Assembly (NCBI GenBank): GCA_003249585.1
Contig: QKIM01000522.1
Span: 1-5,219 of the forward strand
Direction of reading: 5' to 3'
DNA: 5,219 nucleotides
Source: Deltaproteobacteria bacterium
GTDB taxonomy: Bacteria > Myxococcota_A > Polyangia > HGW-17
This document shows, one piece after another, positions 1 to 5,219 of the stretch. The stretch's first letter is position 1. The number at the start of each line of letters is the position of its first letter. The notes beneath the pieces were generated by a model. That model was not told the origin of the DNA. It did no database searches and was given only the letters and a program-made list of their open reading frames with translations. A program made the position numbers and the translations under genes.

Positions 1-679
1 TCCTTCGCTTGCCGCGACGGATCATCGTCAACAGCGACAGAGTCCACAGCGTGAAAGAGTAGGCCCATCCCTTACGGCGGCTGATCAGCAAAGATGCAAA
101 GTAGAGCGCCACCAGGGCGAGGAGGGTGGATCGTTGGAGGAGGCCGCGATGGCTCCTGAACCATCCTGCCTTTTTCGGCCAAAGGACGTCCAGGAGCTGT
201 TTGACGGTGTCTCCGAGGAGAACCTCCACCGCTTCACCACGGGTCAATGGTTCAGCCAGGCTCTTCCGTACAATCCGTTGGGCACGCTGCTGCTTCGCGC
301 TGGTCAGTGCCATGCTCAGGAACAGGCTGACCTCCCGCTCTTTCATGGAGATGAACAGTATTCCCCCGTTTCTGGCGAGATCGGGATCATCCTCTGCCCA
401 GGCGGCGTAGATACGTTTTGCGATTTTCCATATGTTGGGGTGGTTCCCGGCATATCGCCCATAGGAATCCACCACGACGACCTTGAGTACCCTGCCCGTC
501 CGCTGTGAGAACCGCTCCAGTTGCTCTTCCAGCTCCTCCTGGACCTCCTGTCCAAGAGCCTTGGCCTGATCAAGGACGTGGGACTCGCCGGGTTGCGGGA
601 CAAGGTATTTCTTCTGTGCTCCGGCACGGAGAGAGAGAAAGAAGAGAACGAGCGCTAACAGGGGAGCTATTCGGTGCAT
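1..679 (-). CDS. Secreted, membrane-anchored TPM-domain (YgcG/Psb32-like) protein, 3' end outside window
   Basis: Translating the minus strand from the ATG at 679-677 gives 226 residues with no stop before the left edge, so the C-terminus is missing. Residues 1-21 form a signal peptide: H2 and R3, a hydrophobic core at about 5-17, and an A19-G20-A21 cleavage site before Q22. Residues about 27-166 fit the TPM fold (PF04536): VLDQAKAL near 35, a helix rich in E/L/Q (44-57), RTG (60-62), the strand VVVVDSYGRY (67-76), W94, the RNGGILFIS strand (103-111) and a C-terminal helix ending near L166. The RxxxGYGLEG-like stretch usual in this family is poorly kept here (EVSLFLSMALT, 116-126). Hydrophobic segments at about 185-199 and 205-220, each followed by Arg/Lys, look like membrane helices, so the TPM domain should sit in the periplasm on a C-terminal anchor. 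TPM proteins are linked to envelope or photosystem maintenance and some have phosphatase activity; the substrate here is unknown. The start is set by the signal peptide and by an in-frame stop upstream (715-713). The ribosome site (GGAA, about 6 bases upstream) is weak. Confidence 0.85.
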   Translation of the reverse strand, partial: MHRIAPLLALVLFFLSLRAGAQKKYLVPQPGESHVLDQAKALGQEVQEELEEQLERFSQRTGRVLKVVVVDSYGRYAGNHPNIWKIAKRIYAAWAEDDPDLARNGGILFISMKEREVSLFLSMALTSAKQQRAQRIVRKSLAEPLTRGEAVEVLLGDTVKQLLDVLWPKKAGWFRSHRGLLQRSTLLALVALYFASLLISRRKGWAYSFTLWTLSLLTMIRRGKRR

Positions 680-891
680 CGGCGTTCCATTCGGGAGGTG
701 AGAAGCATGTTGTCACCTGTTCCTTCCTTCGTGAAGACGTCGAACCAGAGCGGCTCTCCAGGGAAATCCCTTCGAGCCCGGCACACGGTACCGTTGAACG
801 AGCGCTGCGCCACGACCATGTGCAAAAATCGGCCATTGTGTGCGTGTTTATTCTTGACATGGATTGTGATGAAATCCATCTTTATTTTCAT
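667..891 (-). CDS. Possible small hypothetical protein (74 aa) overlapping the TPM gene start
   Basis: This minus-strand ORF runs from the ATG at 891-889 to a TAG at 669-667, overlapping the TPM start by 13 bases, which would suit translational coupling. I do not recognise the protein. It has no signal peptide or membrane helix. It alternates short hydrophobic and polar stretches (MDFITIHV at 5-12, FLHMVVAQ at 21-28, LWFDVFTKEG at 47-56), as a small beta-rich domain might, with two cysteines (C36, C72). By hand count about 64% of codons end in G or C, somewhat above the local base composition, which favours coding. Against it: no good ribosome site precedes M1 or the alternative start M5 (ATG at 879-877), the 5' part is AT-rich, and a candidate promoter for the plus strand lies inside its first codons. 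If it is not a gene, 680-891 is the 5' leader and promoter region of the TPM gene. Confidence 0.4.
   Translation of the reverse strand: MKIKMDFITIHVKNKHAHNGRFLHMVVAQRSFNGTVCRARRDFPGEPLWFDVFTKEGTGDNMLLTSRMERRCTE
854..882 (+). promoter_or_regulatory. Candidate sigma70 promoter with an inverted repeat in its spacer
   Basis: A perfect -35 hexamer TTGACA (854-859) is followed after 17 bases by CATCTT (877-882), which matches the -10 consensus at only 3 of 6 positions. Between and partly over the two boxes lies a perfect 7-bp inverted repeat, ATGGATT (859-865) and AATCCAT (873-879), with a 7-base spacer. A weak -10 with a dyad in the promoter spacer is what a regulated promoter can look like. It points towards the hydrolase gene at 1071 and would give a leader of about 180 bases. 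It also overlaps the start of the doubtful small ORF on the other strand. This is sequence pattern only. Confidence 0.3.
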
Positions 892-1070
892 ATTGCAGTG
901 ATTGTTCGCGAATCCAGGAAAACAGGGCCTGGGAAGTTCCGTGTCCTGTGGTTGATGATTCCGCTTCTTTCGTGAATCGGGCGGTTGCGGGGCGCTGCAA
1001 TGGCAGAGCTGTATTCGCGAGCGGGAAACTGCCTCTCATGACGTCACGGTACCTCCAAGGAGAACTGCTC
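892..1070. other. Divergent intergenic region between the TPM side and the hydrolase gene
   Basis: This stretch lies between the leftward and rightward units and must hold promoter and leader elements for at least one of them. I see no gene in it. Visible small structures are a 5-bp stem CCAGG/CCTGG (914-918 and 928-932, loop of 9) and an 8-bp palindrome TGACGTCA (1039-1046) just before the ribosome site. A second, poorer promoter-like pair is TTGCGG (985-990) with CTGTAT (1009-1014). None is strong enough to call separately. Confidence 0.45.
1057..1063 (+). promoter_or_regulatory. Ribosome binding site fixing the hydrolase start at 1071
   Basis: AAGGAGA lies 8 bases (counted from GGAG) before the ATG at 1071. 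It decides between this start and the in-frame ATG at 948, which would add 41 residues with no signal character and bury the lipoprotein signal peptide inside the protein. Confidence 0.8.
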
Positions 1071-2642
1071 ATGAAAAACATCCACTCGCTGCTCCTTTTC
1101 CTCGCCGTTCTGGCCGTGTTCGGCTGTACCAGGCAGCCCTGCCCCGCGACCCCCGAAAGGGGGTACCAAGGCCCGCGTCCAAAGGAGACGGCTGCGCCGG
1201 TCCCCGCCCCGAAGGAGGCCGCGAAATCCACCGACGACCAGATCATCGGTGAGATCGAGAAGAACATCGCCTTTCTCATGAAGGACTGGGGCACTCCCGG
1301 ACTTGCCATCGCCATTGTCAAGGACGGCAAGCCCTTCCTGGTCAAAGGATACGGGGTGACGGACGTGAAGACGGGCAAGAAGGTGGACAAGAACACCGCC
1401 TTCTATCTCGCCTCGGTGACGAAGAACTTCACGGCAACCCTCGTCGCCACCAGCGTGGAGCGCAAGGAGCTCTCCTTCGATGACACTGTCGCCAAGCGCC
1501 TGCCAGGCTTCAAGATGGCCGATCCCTATTTCACCAAACACCTCACCATCCGGGATGCCCTCTCTCATCGGACCGGACTCGGGTTCCACACCGACGACAC
1601 GTTCATCGGCAAAATATTCCGGACCAACGGGACCATCACGCTCAAAAACACCCTTGCCCACCTTCGGACCCTGAAGCCCCTCTTTTCCTTTCGGCAGGCA
1701 TACTCATATTCCAACAGCCTCTATTTCATCATGGGAGAGATCCTCAAGCGGGCCACGGGGAAGGCCTACCCGGCGCTGCTGGCGGAGCGGGTGCTCAATC
1801 CCCTCAAGATGACCCGGACCCATGTGGGGTTCGACTGGATCAAACCCGACGCCAACCTCGCCATGCCCCACGATCTCGATCCCGAGGGCAAGGTCGGTCG
1901 GATTCCCCTTCTCAGGGGGGATTTCGGCCCCGGGGGGAGCATCTTCTCCACCGCCGATGACATGAGCCGGTACCTGCTCATGCATCTCGCCAAGGGCAAG
2001 GGCGTGGTCAAGAACCCGAAGCCCCTTATGGAAATGCAGACACCTCACATCTTCACGGGGCCCAACATGTACGGAGACCCCGCCTGGAAGGCGGCAGGCC
2101 TCGGGTGGGAGATGTTCGACCTGCGGGGGCTCAAGGTGCTTCGCTACGATGGGTTCCTGCCGGGGCTCCTCTCGGCCATTTTCATTGTCCCCTCCAGGAA
2201 CATCGGCGTCGCTGTGATGATCAACCGTTCCGTCTCCCTAGCCCACATGATCACCGGGCTCACGGCCATCGATCTCCTGGCGGGGCGTCCCGCCGCTCCC
2301 TACCACCAGATCTTCCGTGGCATCTTCAAGCCCGTGCCCGTGCGTAAGGAGCGGCCCGAGTTTGCCAAAGATCTTAAACAGTATATTGGGAAGTACACGA
2401 CGGTCCAGGACAGGCAGACCTTCCACCGGACCATCACCGTCAAGGACGGCAAGCTCTACTGTGACAACTACATGTCCGTCTTCGGCCCTCCGAGCCCCAT
2501 GACCCGGCTCTTCCCCATGGACACGGCGACCTTCTTCTCGAAGAACGCCGACCTGGTGGTCACCTTCCGGGCGGTGAAGGGAAAGATTGAGATGGTGTTC
2601 AACCACGGTGGCAAACCCGTCACCTTTGTGCGGAAGAAATAG
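1071..2642 (+). CDS. Serine beta-lactamase-like (PBP4*/EstB-type) hydrolase lipoprotein
   Basis: The protein has 523 residues. Residues 1-18 form a lipoprotein signal peptide: K2, a Leu-rich core, and V16-F17-G18 before C19. F at -2 is unusual but tolerable. C19 would be lipidated; T20 at +2 does not signal inner-membrane retention, so the outer membrane is likely. A Pro/Ala/Lys-rich tether (about 20-55) leads to a beta-lactamase domain (PF00144, about 58-405). It contains the SxxK motif S115-V-T-K118 (nucleophile and general base), ALSHRTGL (163-170, the usual LLSHTSGL), the YxN motif Y213-S214-N215, and GPGGSIFSTADDMSRY (286-301), typical of the family. The third motif, normally H-x-G, reads Y359-D360-G361. 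A C-terminal domain (about 428-523) with QYIGKY and short beta strands resembles the DUF3471-type barrel common in these proteins. Family members include D-amino-acid peptidases, esterases and cell-wall modifying enzymes; the substrate cannot be read here, and it should not be called an antibiotic-resistance gene. The next gene follows after 108 bases on the same strand. Confidence 0.93.
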   Translation: MKNIHSLLLFLAVLAVFGCTRQPCPATPERGYQGPRPKETAAPVPAPKEAAKSTDDQIIGEIEKNIAFLMKDWGTPGLAIAIVKDGKPFLVKGYGVTDVKTGKKVDKNTAFYLASVTKNFTATLVATSVERKELSFDDTVAKRLPGFKMADPYFTKHLTIRDALSHRTGLGFHTDDTFIGKIFRTNGTITLKNTLAHLRTLKPLFSFRQAYSYSNSLYFIMGEILKRATGKAYPALLAERVLNPLKMTRTHVGFDWIKPDANLAMPHDLDPEGKVGRIPLLRGDFGPGGSIFSTADDMSRYLLMHLAKGKGVVKNPKPLMEMQTPHIFTGPNMYGDPAWKAAGLGWEMFDLRGLKVLRYDGFLPGLLSAIFIVPSRNIGVAVMINRSVSLAHMITGLTAIDLLAGRPAAPYHQIFRGIFKPVPVRKERPEFAKDLKQYIGKYTTVQDRQTFHRTITVKDGKLYCDNYMSVFGPPSPMTRLFPMDTATFFSKNADLVVTFRAVKGKIEMVFNHGGKPVTFVRKK

Positions 2643-2735
2643 CGGCAGCCGGCGGCAGTTCCCCGGGAGGAGCGCACTCACCAGGTGTTCCACCATCACC
2701 CTGCCTGGAGTCACGGGAATGGGAAGGGGTACATG

Positions 2736-2743
2736 AAGGAGGG
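2736..2743 (+). promoter_or_regulatory. Near-consensus ribosome binding site for the kinase gene
   Basis: AAGGAGGG (followed by TGA, so almost fully complementary to the 16S rRNA tail) sits with GGAGG 8 bases before the ATG at 2751. An in-frame ATG at 2733 lies just before it and has its own G-rich stretch (AAGGGG, 2724-2729) at short spacing. It would add only six residues (MKEGEA). The better site favours 2751. Confidence 0.7.
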
Positions 2744-2750
2744 TGAAGCG

Positions 2751-5219
2751 ATGACCAAAGACACTCAGCCCGGTGGCACCGATCCTCACGGGATGCCCAT
2801 CGGCACCGATGCCACTCTCCCCGCGCCCGTGGGCGGCCCACCGACGCTCCAGCAGGCCGATCAGAAGGACACAAAACAGGTGGGTGAAAATCTCGATGGA
2901 GCCATGGACGAGACCATGGAGGCAGGTGCGGACGCCGGCCTCGCCTCGGCGCACACCGTGGCCGCAGATTCCCAGGAGGCCTTCGCCTCGGCGCATACGG
3001 CGGCGGTGGCTTCGGATGAAACCGTCTCCTCGGCGCACACCTTGGCCGCGCCGGGAACCATCGAGGGTAGGAAGTCCCGAGGATCGGCAAAAGTAGCGAT
3101 CCCTCAGGCGGAGAGTATCCTTGCGCTCCTCACCGCAAAAGAGGCCGAACAAGGAGGTCGCCGGGATCGGTATGCCGTGGACCGGGAGATCGGACGTGGC
3201 GGCATCGGGCGCGTGCTGCTCGCCCTGGATCGGCGGATCGGGCGCACTATCGCAGTGAAGGAGCTGCTCGCCAGGGGGACAGGTCGGAGCAGCGCATCGG
3301 GCACACTCCCTTCCTCCAAGTTCCTGAGGGAAGCCCAGATCACCGGACAGCTAGAACACCCCTCCATCATCCCTGTGTACGACATCGGTGCCGATGATGA
3401 CGGACAGATCTACTACACCATGCGGTACATAAAGGGGATCGAACTCCTCAAAGCCATCACGGCGGCGAAATCGCTCTCGGAGCGCCTCCTGTTGCTCCCC
3501 CATTTCCGTGACTGCTGCAACGCCCTCGCCTTTGCCCACTCCAAGGGTGTGATTCACAGGGATCTCAAGCCTTCCAACATCATGGTGGGAGAGTTCGGCG
3601 AGACCGTCGTCCTCGACTGGGGGCTGGCAAAAATATTGGGGGAGAAGGACGTGGGGGAGGCACGTCTCAAGGGCGAGCTGGAAGTGTACCGGCACCCCGA
3701 TCATGGCCTGACCGTGGACGGCTCCACCTTGGGGACGCCCGCCTACATGCCCCCGGAGCAGGCGCTGGGCAAGATCTCCGAGATCGACGCCCTGAGCGAT
3801 GTGTACAGCCTGGGTGTCGTTCTCTTTGAGCTGGTTACGGCCCAAAAACCCTTTGAAGCAGCCTCTGTGGTGGAGATGCTCACCAAGGTCATAACCGCTT
3901 CACCCCGAGAGGTTTCCGCTCTCGCTCCCGACGCTCCACCGGAGCTCATCGCCATCATCAAGCGGGCCATGGCCAAGGAGAAGGGGGACCGGTACCCCTC
4001 TGTGAAGGAGCTTGCGGTGGACGTGAGCCGGTACATGGCGGGGGAGCGCATTGCCGCTTACTCATACACCTCCATGGATCTATTGAAGCGTTTTGTGGCA
4101 AGGAACAAGGTGGCTGTGGGGGCCGGTGTGCTGGTGCTGGCGGCGATTATAGGGACCCTTGTCATTACGACCTTCTCCTACACCAAGGAGATGAAGGCGA
4201 AGAAGCAGGCCCAGGCGGCTGAGCGGCAGGTCAGAGAGACCCTGGTGAAGGTGGAGCGAGCGAGGGAGCGGTCCGAGATGAACTTCTCCCAGGCACTCAT
4301 GGCCGAGGCGGGACGCCTCTTCGGGAGCAGCAATTTCCTCTCCGCCGGCGTCTACGCCATCCATGCGCTCGAGCACAATCCTCTGAGCCGAAAGGGGGGC
4401 GAGGGGCTCGCCGGGGACGAGCTGGTGCGGGGGCGCGAGTCGCTGACCCTCGCGAGGGGTACGCTCCGATTTGCCGGGCTGATGTCGGAGTATGCCAAGC
4501 GCGGCGCCTATCTCCTCCCAACGGCGGGACTCCAGAAATCCCATGAACACCTGCAACACCTCCACGTTTCCCCCGACCTGAAGAGCTTCGCCCATTGTGC
4601 AGGCCCCGAGGAGGTGGTGCTCTACGACGTCTCTTCGGGCAGGCGCCTTGGCTCGCTGACCGGGCATGGAGGAGTAGCCCCTTGGGCCGCCTTCTCGCCC
4701 GACGGGTCGCGCCTGGCTACCTCGGGGATCAACGGGAAGTTTCTCGTGTGGGATGCCAAAACCCGAAAGCTCCTCTACGAGAGGACCCCGTACAAGGGGT
4801 TCGTCACCATGGTCTCCTACTCCCCGGACGGACAGCGCCTGGCCGTTTCCTCAATGGATGGAAGTGTTTCTGTGTGGGAGGTCGGGACCGGAAAGCGTCT
4901 GATCGATCTCCCGTCGCGTAAACAGATCATCACCGGCGTGTATTTCACAAAGGATGGATCCAGGCTCATCGTTGGAATCGCCAGTGGGGAGGTCTCCCTG
5001 TGGAACACCGAGACCTGGGCGATGGAGCACGAGTTCAAGGCGAACAACTCAAGCCTCGCCTACTTTTTATACGACGCCCCCCGCGAGCAGCTGGTCACGC
5101 TTTCAAACATCGGCGGGTACGTGCGGATCTGGGATCTCAAGACCAGGACCATGGTGAAGGAGCTACGGCGTCCCAAGCTCGCACCCGCCACCATGGCACT
5201 CTCTCCCTCAGGCGAGACC
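2751..5219 (+). CDS. Transmembrane Hanks-type Ser/Thr protein kinase with WD40 repeats, 3' end outside window
   Basis: The frame stays open from the ATG at 2751 to the right edge (823 residues). Residues 1-139 are a Gly/Ala/Thr-rich tail without membrane segments, holding a 14-residue repeat. The kinase domain (about 141-425) is complete: Gly-rich loop G148-R-G-G-I-G-R-V155, lysine K170 in IAVKE, alpha-C glutamate E194, catalytic H269-R-D271 with K273 and N276, metal-binding D289-W-G291 (DWG for DFG), GTPAYMPPE (328-336, PPE for APE), D350 in DVYSLG, and R414. All catalytic residues are present, so it should be active. The activation segment (289-336, 48 residues) is long. A membrane helix spans about 454-475, after LLKRFVARNK. 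A charged helical linker (about 478-600) includes FSQALMAEAGRLF, as seen in other kinase-WD40 proteins. WD40 blades follow, with the W/Y-D positions at 625, 667, 709, 751 and 794, about 42 apart; the sixth is cut by the edge. The propeller, predicted to lie outside the membrane, probably binds a partner or ligand; that is inference. The gene may be co-transcribed with the hydrolase upstream. Confidence 0.95.
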   Translation, partial: MTKDTQPGGTDPHGMPIGTDATLPAPVGGPPTLQQADQKDTKQVGENLDGAMDETMEAGADAGLASAHTVAADSQEAFASAHTAAVASDETVSSAHTLAAPGTIEGRKSRGSAKVAIPQAESILALLTAKEAEQGGRRDRYAVDREIGRGGIGRVLLALDRRIGRTIAVKELLARGTGRSSASGTLPSSKFLREAQITGQLEHPSIIPVYDIGADDDGQIYYTMRYIKGIELLKAITAAKSLSERLLLLPHFRDCCNALAFAHSKGVIHRDLKPSNIMVGEFGETVVLDWGLAKILGEKDVGEARLKGELEVYRHPDHGLTVDGSTLGTPAYMPPEQALGKISEIDALSDVYSLGVVLFELVTAQKPFEAASVVEMLTKVITASPREVSALAPDAPPELIAIIKRAMAKEKGDRYPSVKELAVDVSRYMAGERIAAYSYTSMDLLKRFVARNKVAVGAGVLVLAAIIGTLVITTFSYTKEMKAKKQAQAAERQVRETLVKVERARERSEMNFSQALMAEAGRLFGSSNFLSAGVYAIHALEHNPLSRKGGEGLAGDELVRGRESLTLARGTLRFAGLMSEYAKRGAYLLPTAGLQKSHEHLQHLHVSPDLKSFAHCAGPEEVVLYDVSSGRRLGSLTGHGGVAPWAAFSPDGSRLATSGINGKFLVWDAKTRKLLYERTPYKGFVTMVSYSPDGQRLAVSSMDGSVSVWEVGTGKRLIDLPSRKQIITGVYFTKDGSRLIVGIASGEVSLWNTETWAMEHEFKANNSSLAYFLYDAPREQLVTLSNIGGYVRIWDLKTRTMVKELRRPKLAPATMALSPSGET
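2940..3065 (+). repeat. Three in-frame 42-bp tandem repeats (14-residue SAHT units) in the kinase tail
   Basis: Three units start at 2940, 2982 and 3024 (kinase residues 64-77, 78-91, 92-105). Each begins with the core LASAHT, FASAHT or VSSAHT, followed by small residues and, in the first two units, an acidic patch (DSQEA, SDET). At the DNA level the 16-base core at 2941, 2983 and 3025 differs at only one or two positions between copies, while the rest of each unit has diverged. The exact 42-bp spacing shows tandem duplication rather than chance low complexity. Each unit carries Ser and Thr that the kinase itself could phosphorylate; this role is inferred. Confidence 0.75.

Noticed and set aside
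126..508. Plus-strand ORFs of 94 and 124 codons opposite the TPM gene
   Set aside because: They are antisense to the TPM reading frame, which has a signal peptide, a recognisable domain and membrane helices; their products resemble nothing known.
914..932. CCAGG/CCTGG stem-loop as a leader structure
   Set aside because: The stem is five pairs with a 9-base loop and no T-tract or anti-SD pairing, too weak to call an attenuator or riboswitch.
505..975. 156-codon plus-strand ORF
   Set aside because: It lies antisense to the start of the TPM gene, crosses the intergenic region and encodes an Arg/Pro-rich sequence without family character.
1039..1046. Palindrome TGACGTCA before the hydrolase ribosome site
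   Set aside because: An 8-bp palindrome with no flanking symmetry or second copy is expected by chance; no bacterial regulator can be assigned.
948..1070. In-frame upstream start (ATG 948) that would lengthen the hydrolase by 41 residues
   Set aside because: The extension has no signal features, would bury the lipoprotein signal peptide, and has a poorer start context than ATG 1071 with AAGGAGA.
1071..2642. Antibiotic-resistance beta-lactamase
   Set aside because: The length, lipoprotein anchor, C-terminal extra domain and Y-D-G third motif point to the broad serine hydrolase/esterase family, with no sign of a true class A, C or D enzyme.
2643..2735. Terminator or separate promoter between the hydrolase and kinase genes
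   Set aside because: Only a weak CCAGG/CCTGG pairing with a long loop and no T-run is seen, and no convincing -35/-10 pair, so nothing is called here.
2238..3152. 304-codon minus-strand ORF
   Set aside because: It is antisense to the end of the hydrolase, the intergenic gap and the kinase tail; its His/Gly/Arg-rich product is typical of the shadow of GC-rich genes.
3351..4667. Minus-strand ORFs of 102 to 195 codons within the kinase gene
   Set aside because: They lie opposite an unbroken kinase frame with all catalytic motifs, so they are shadows.

Overview
The window is GC-rich, tightly packed bacterial chromosome with long Hanks-type kinase and lipoprotein genes. The style fits a deltaproteobacterium-like (Myxococcota / Desulfobacterota) or other large-genome Gram-negative. 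This rests only on gene families and composition; there is no rRNA or marker gene to place it firmly. I see no mobile element, CRISPR array, tRNA or rRNA.

Layout: two units diverge from a control region at about 680-1070. Leftwards (minus strand) runs a secreted, membrane-anchored TPM-domain protein (1-679), whose 3' end lies outside the window. It is preceded by a possible small ORF (667-891) that overlaps its start by 13 bases. Rightwards (plus strand) runs an intact lipoprotein of the serine beta-lactamase / penicillin-binding-protein-like hydrolase family (1071-2642). After 108 bases without a visible terminator comes a large membrane Ser/Thr protein kinase with a WD40 propeller (2751 to the right edge, 823 residues visible, 3' end missing).

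The kinase is built as follows: a Ser/Thr/Ala-rich N-terminal tail with three 14-residue SAHT repeats, a complete and apparently active kinase domain, one transmembrane helix, a charged helical linker, and at least five WD40 blades spaced almost exactly 42 residues apart. This is a receptor-like design, with the kinase predicted in the cytoplasm and the propeller predicted outside.

Taken together, all three main proteins are predicted at the cell envelope: a TPM protein anchored by its C-terminus, a lipid-anchored serine hydrolase and a transmembrane kinase. The hydrolase and kinase could be co-transcribed. A functional link between them is inference. The most notable local signals are the 42-bp in-frame tandem repeat in the kinase tail, the kinase-TM-WD40 fusion, the altered third active-site motif in the hydrolase, and a perfect 7-bp dyad lying between a consensus -35 box and a weak -10 box in the divergent region.
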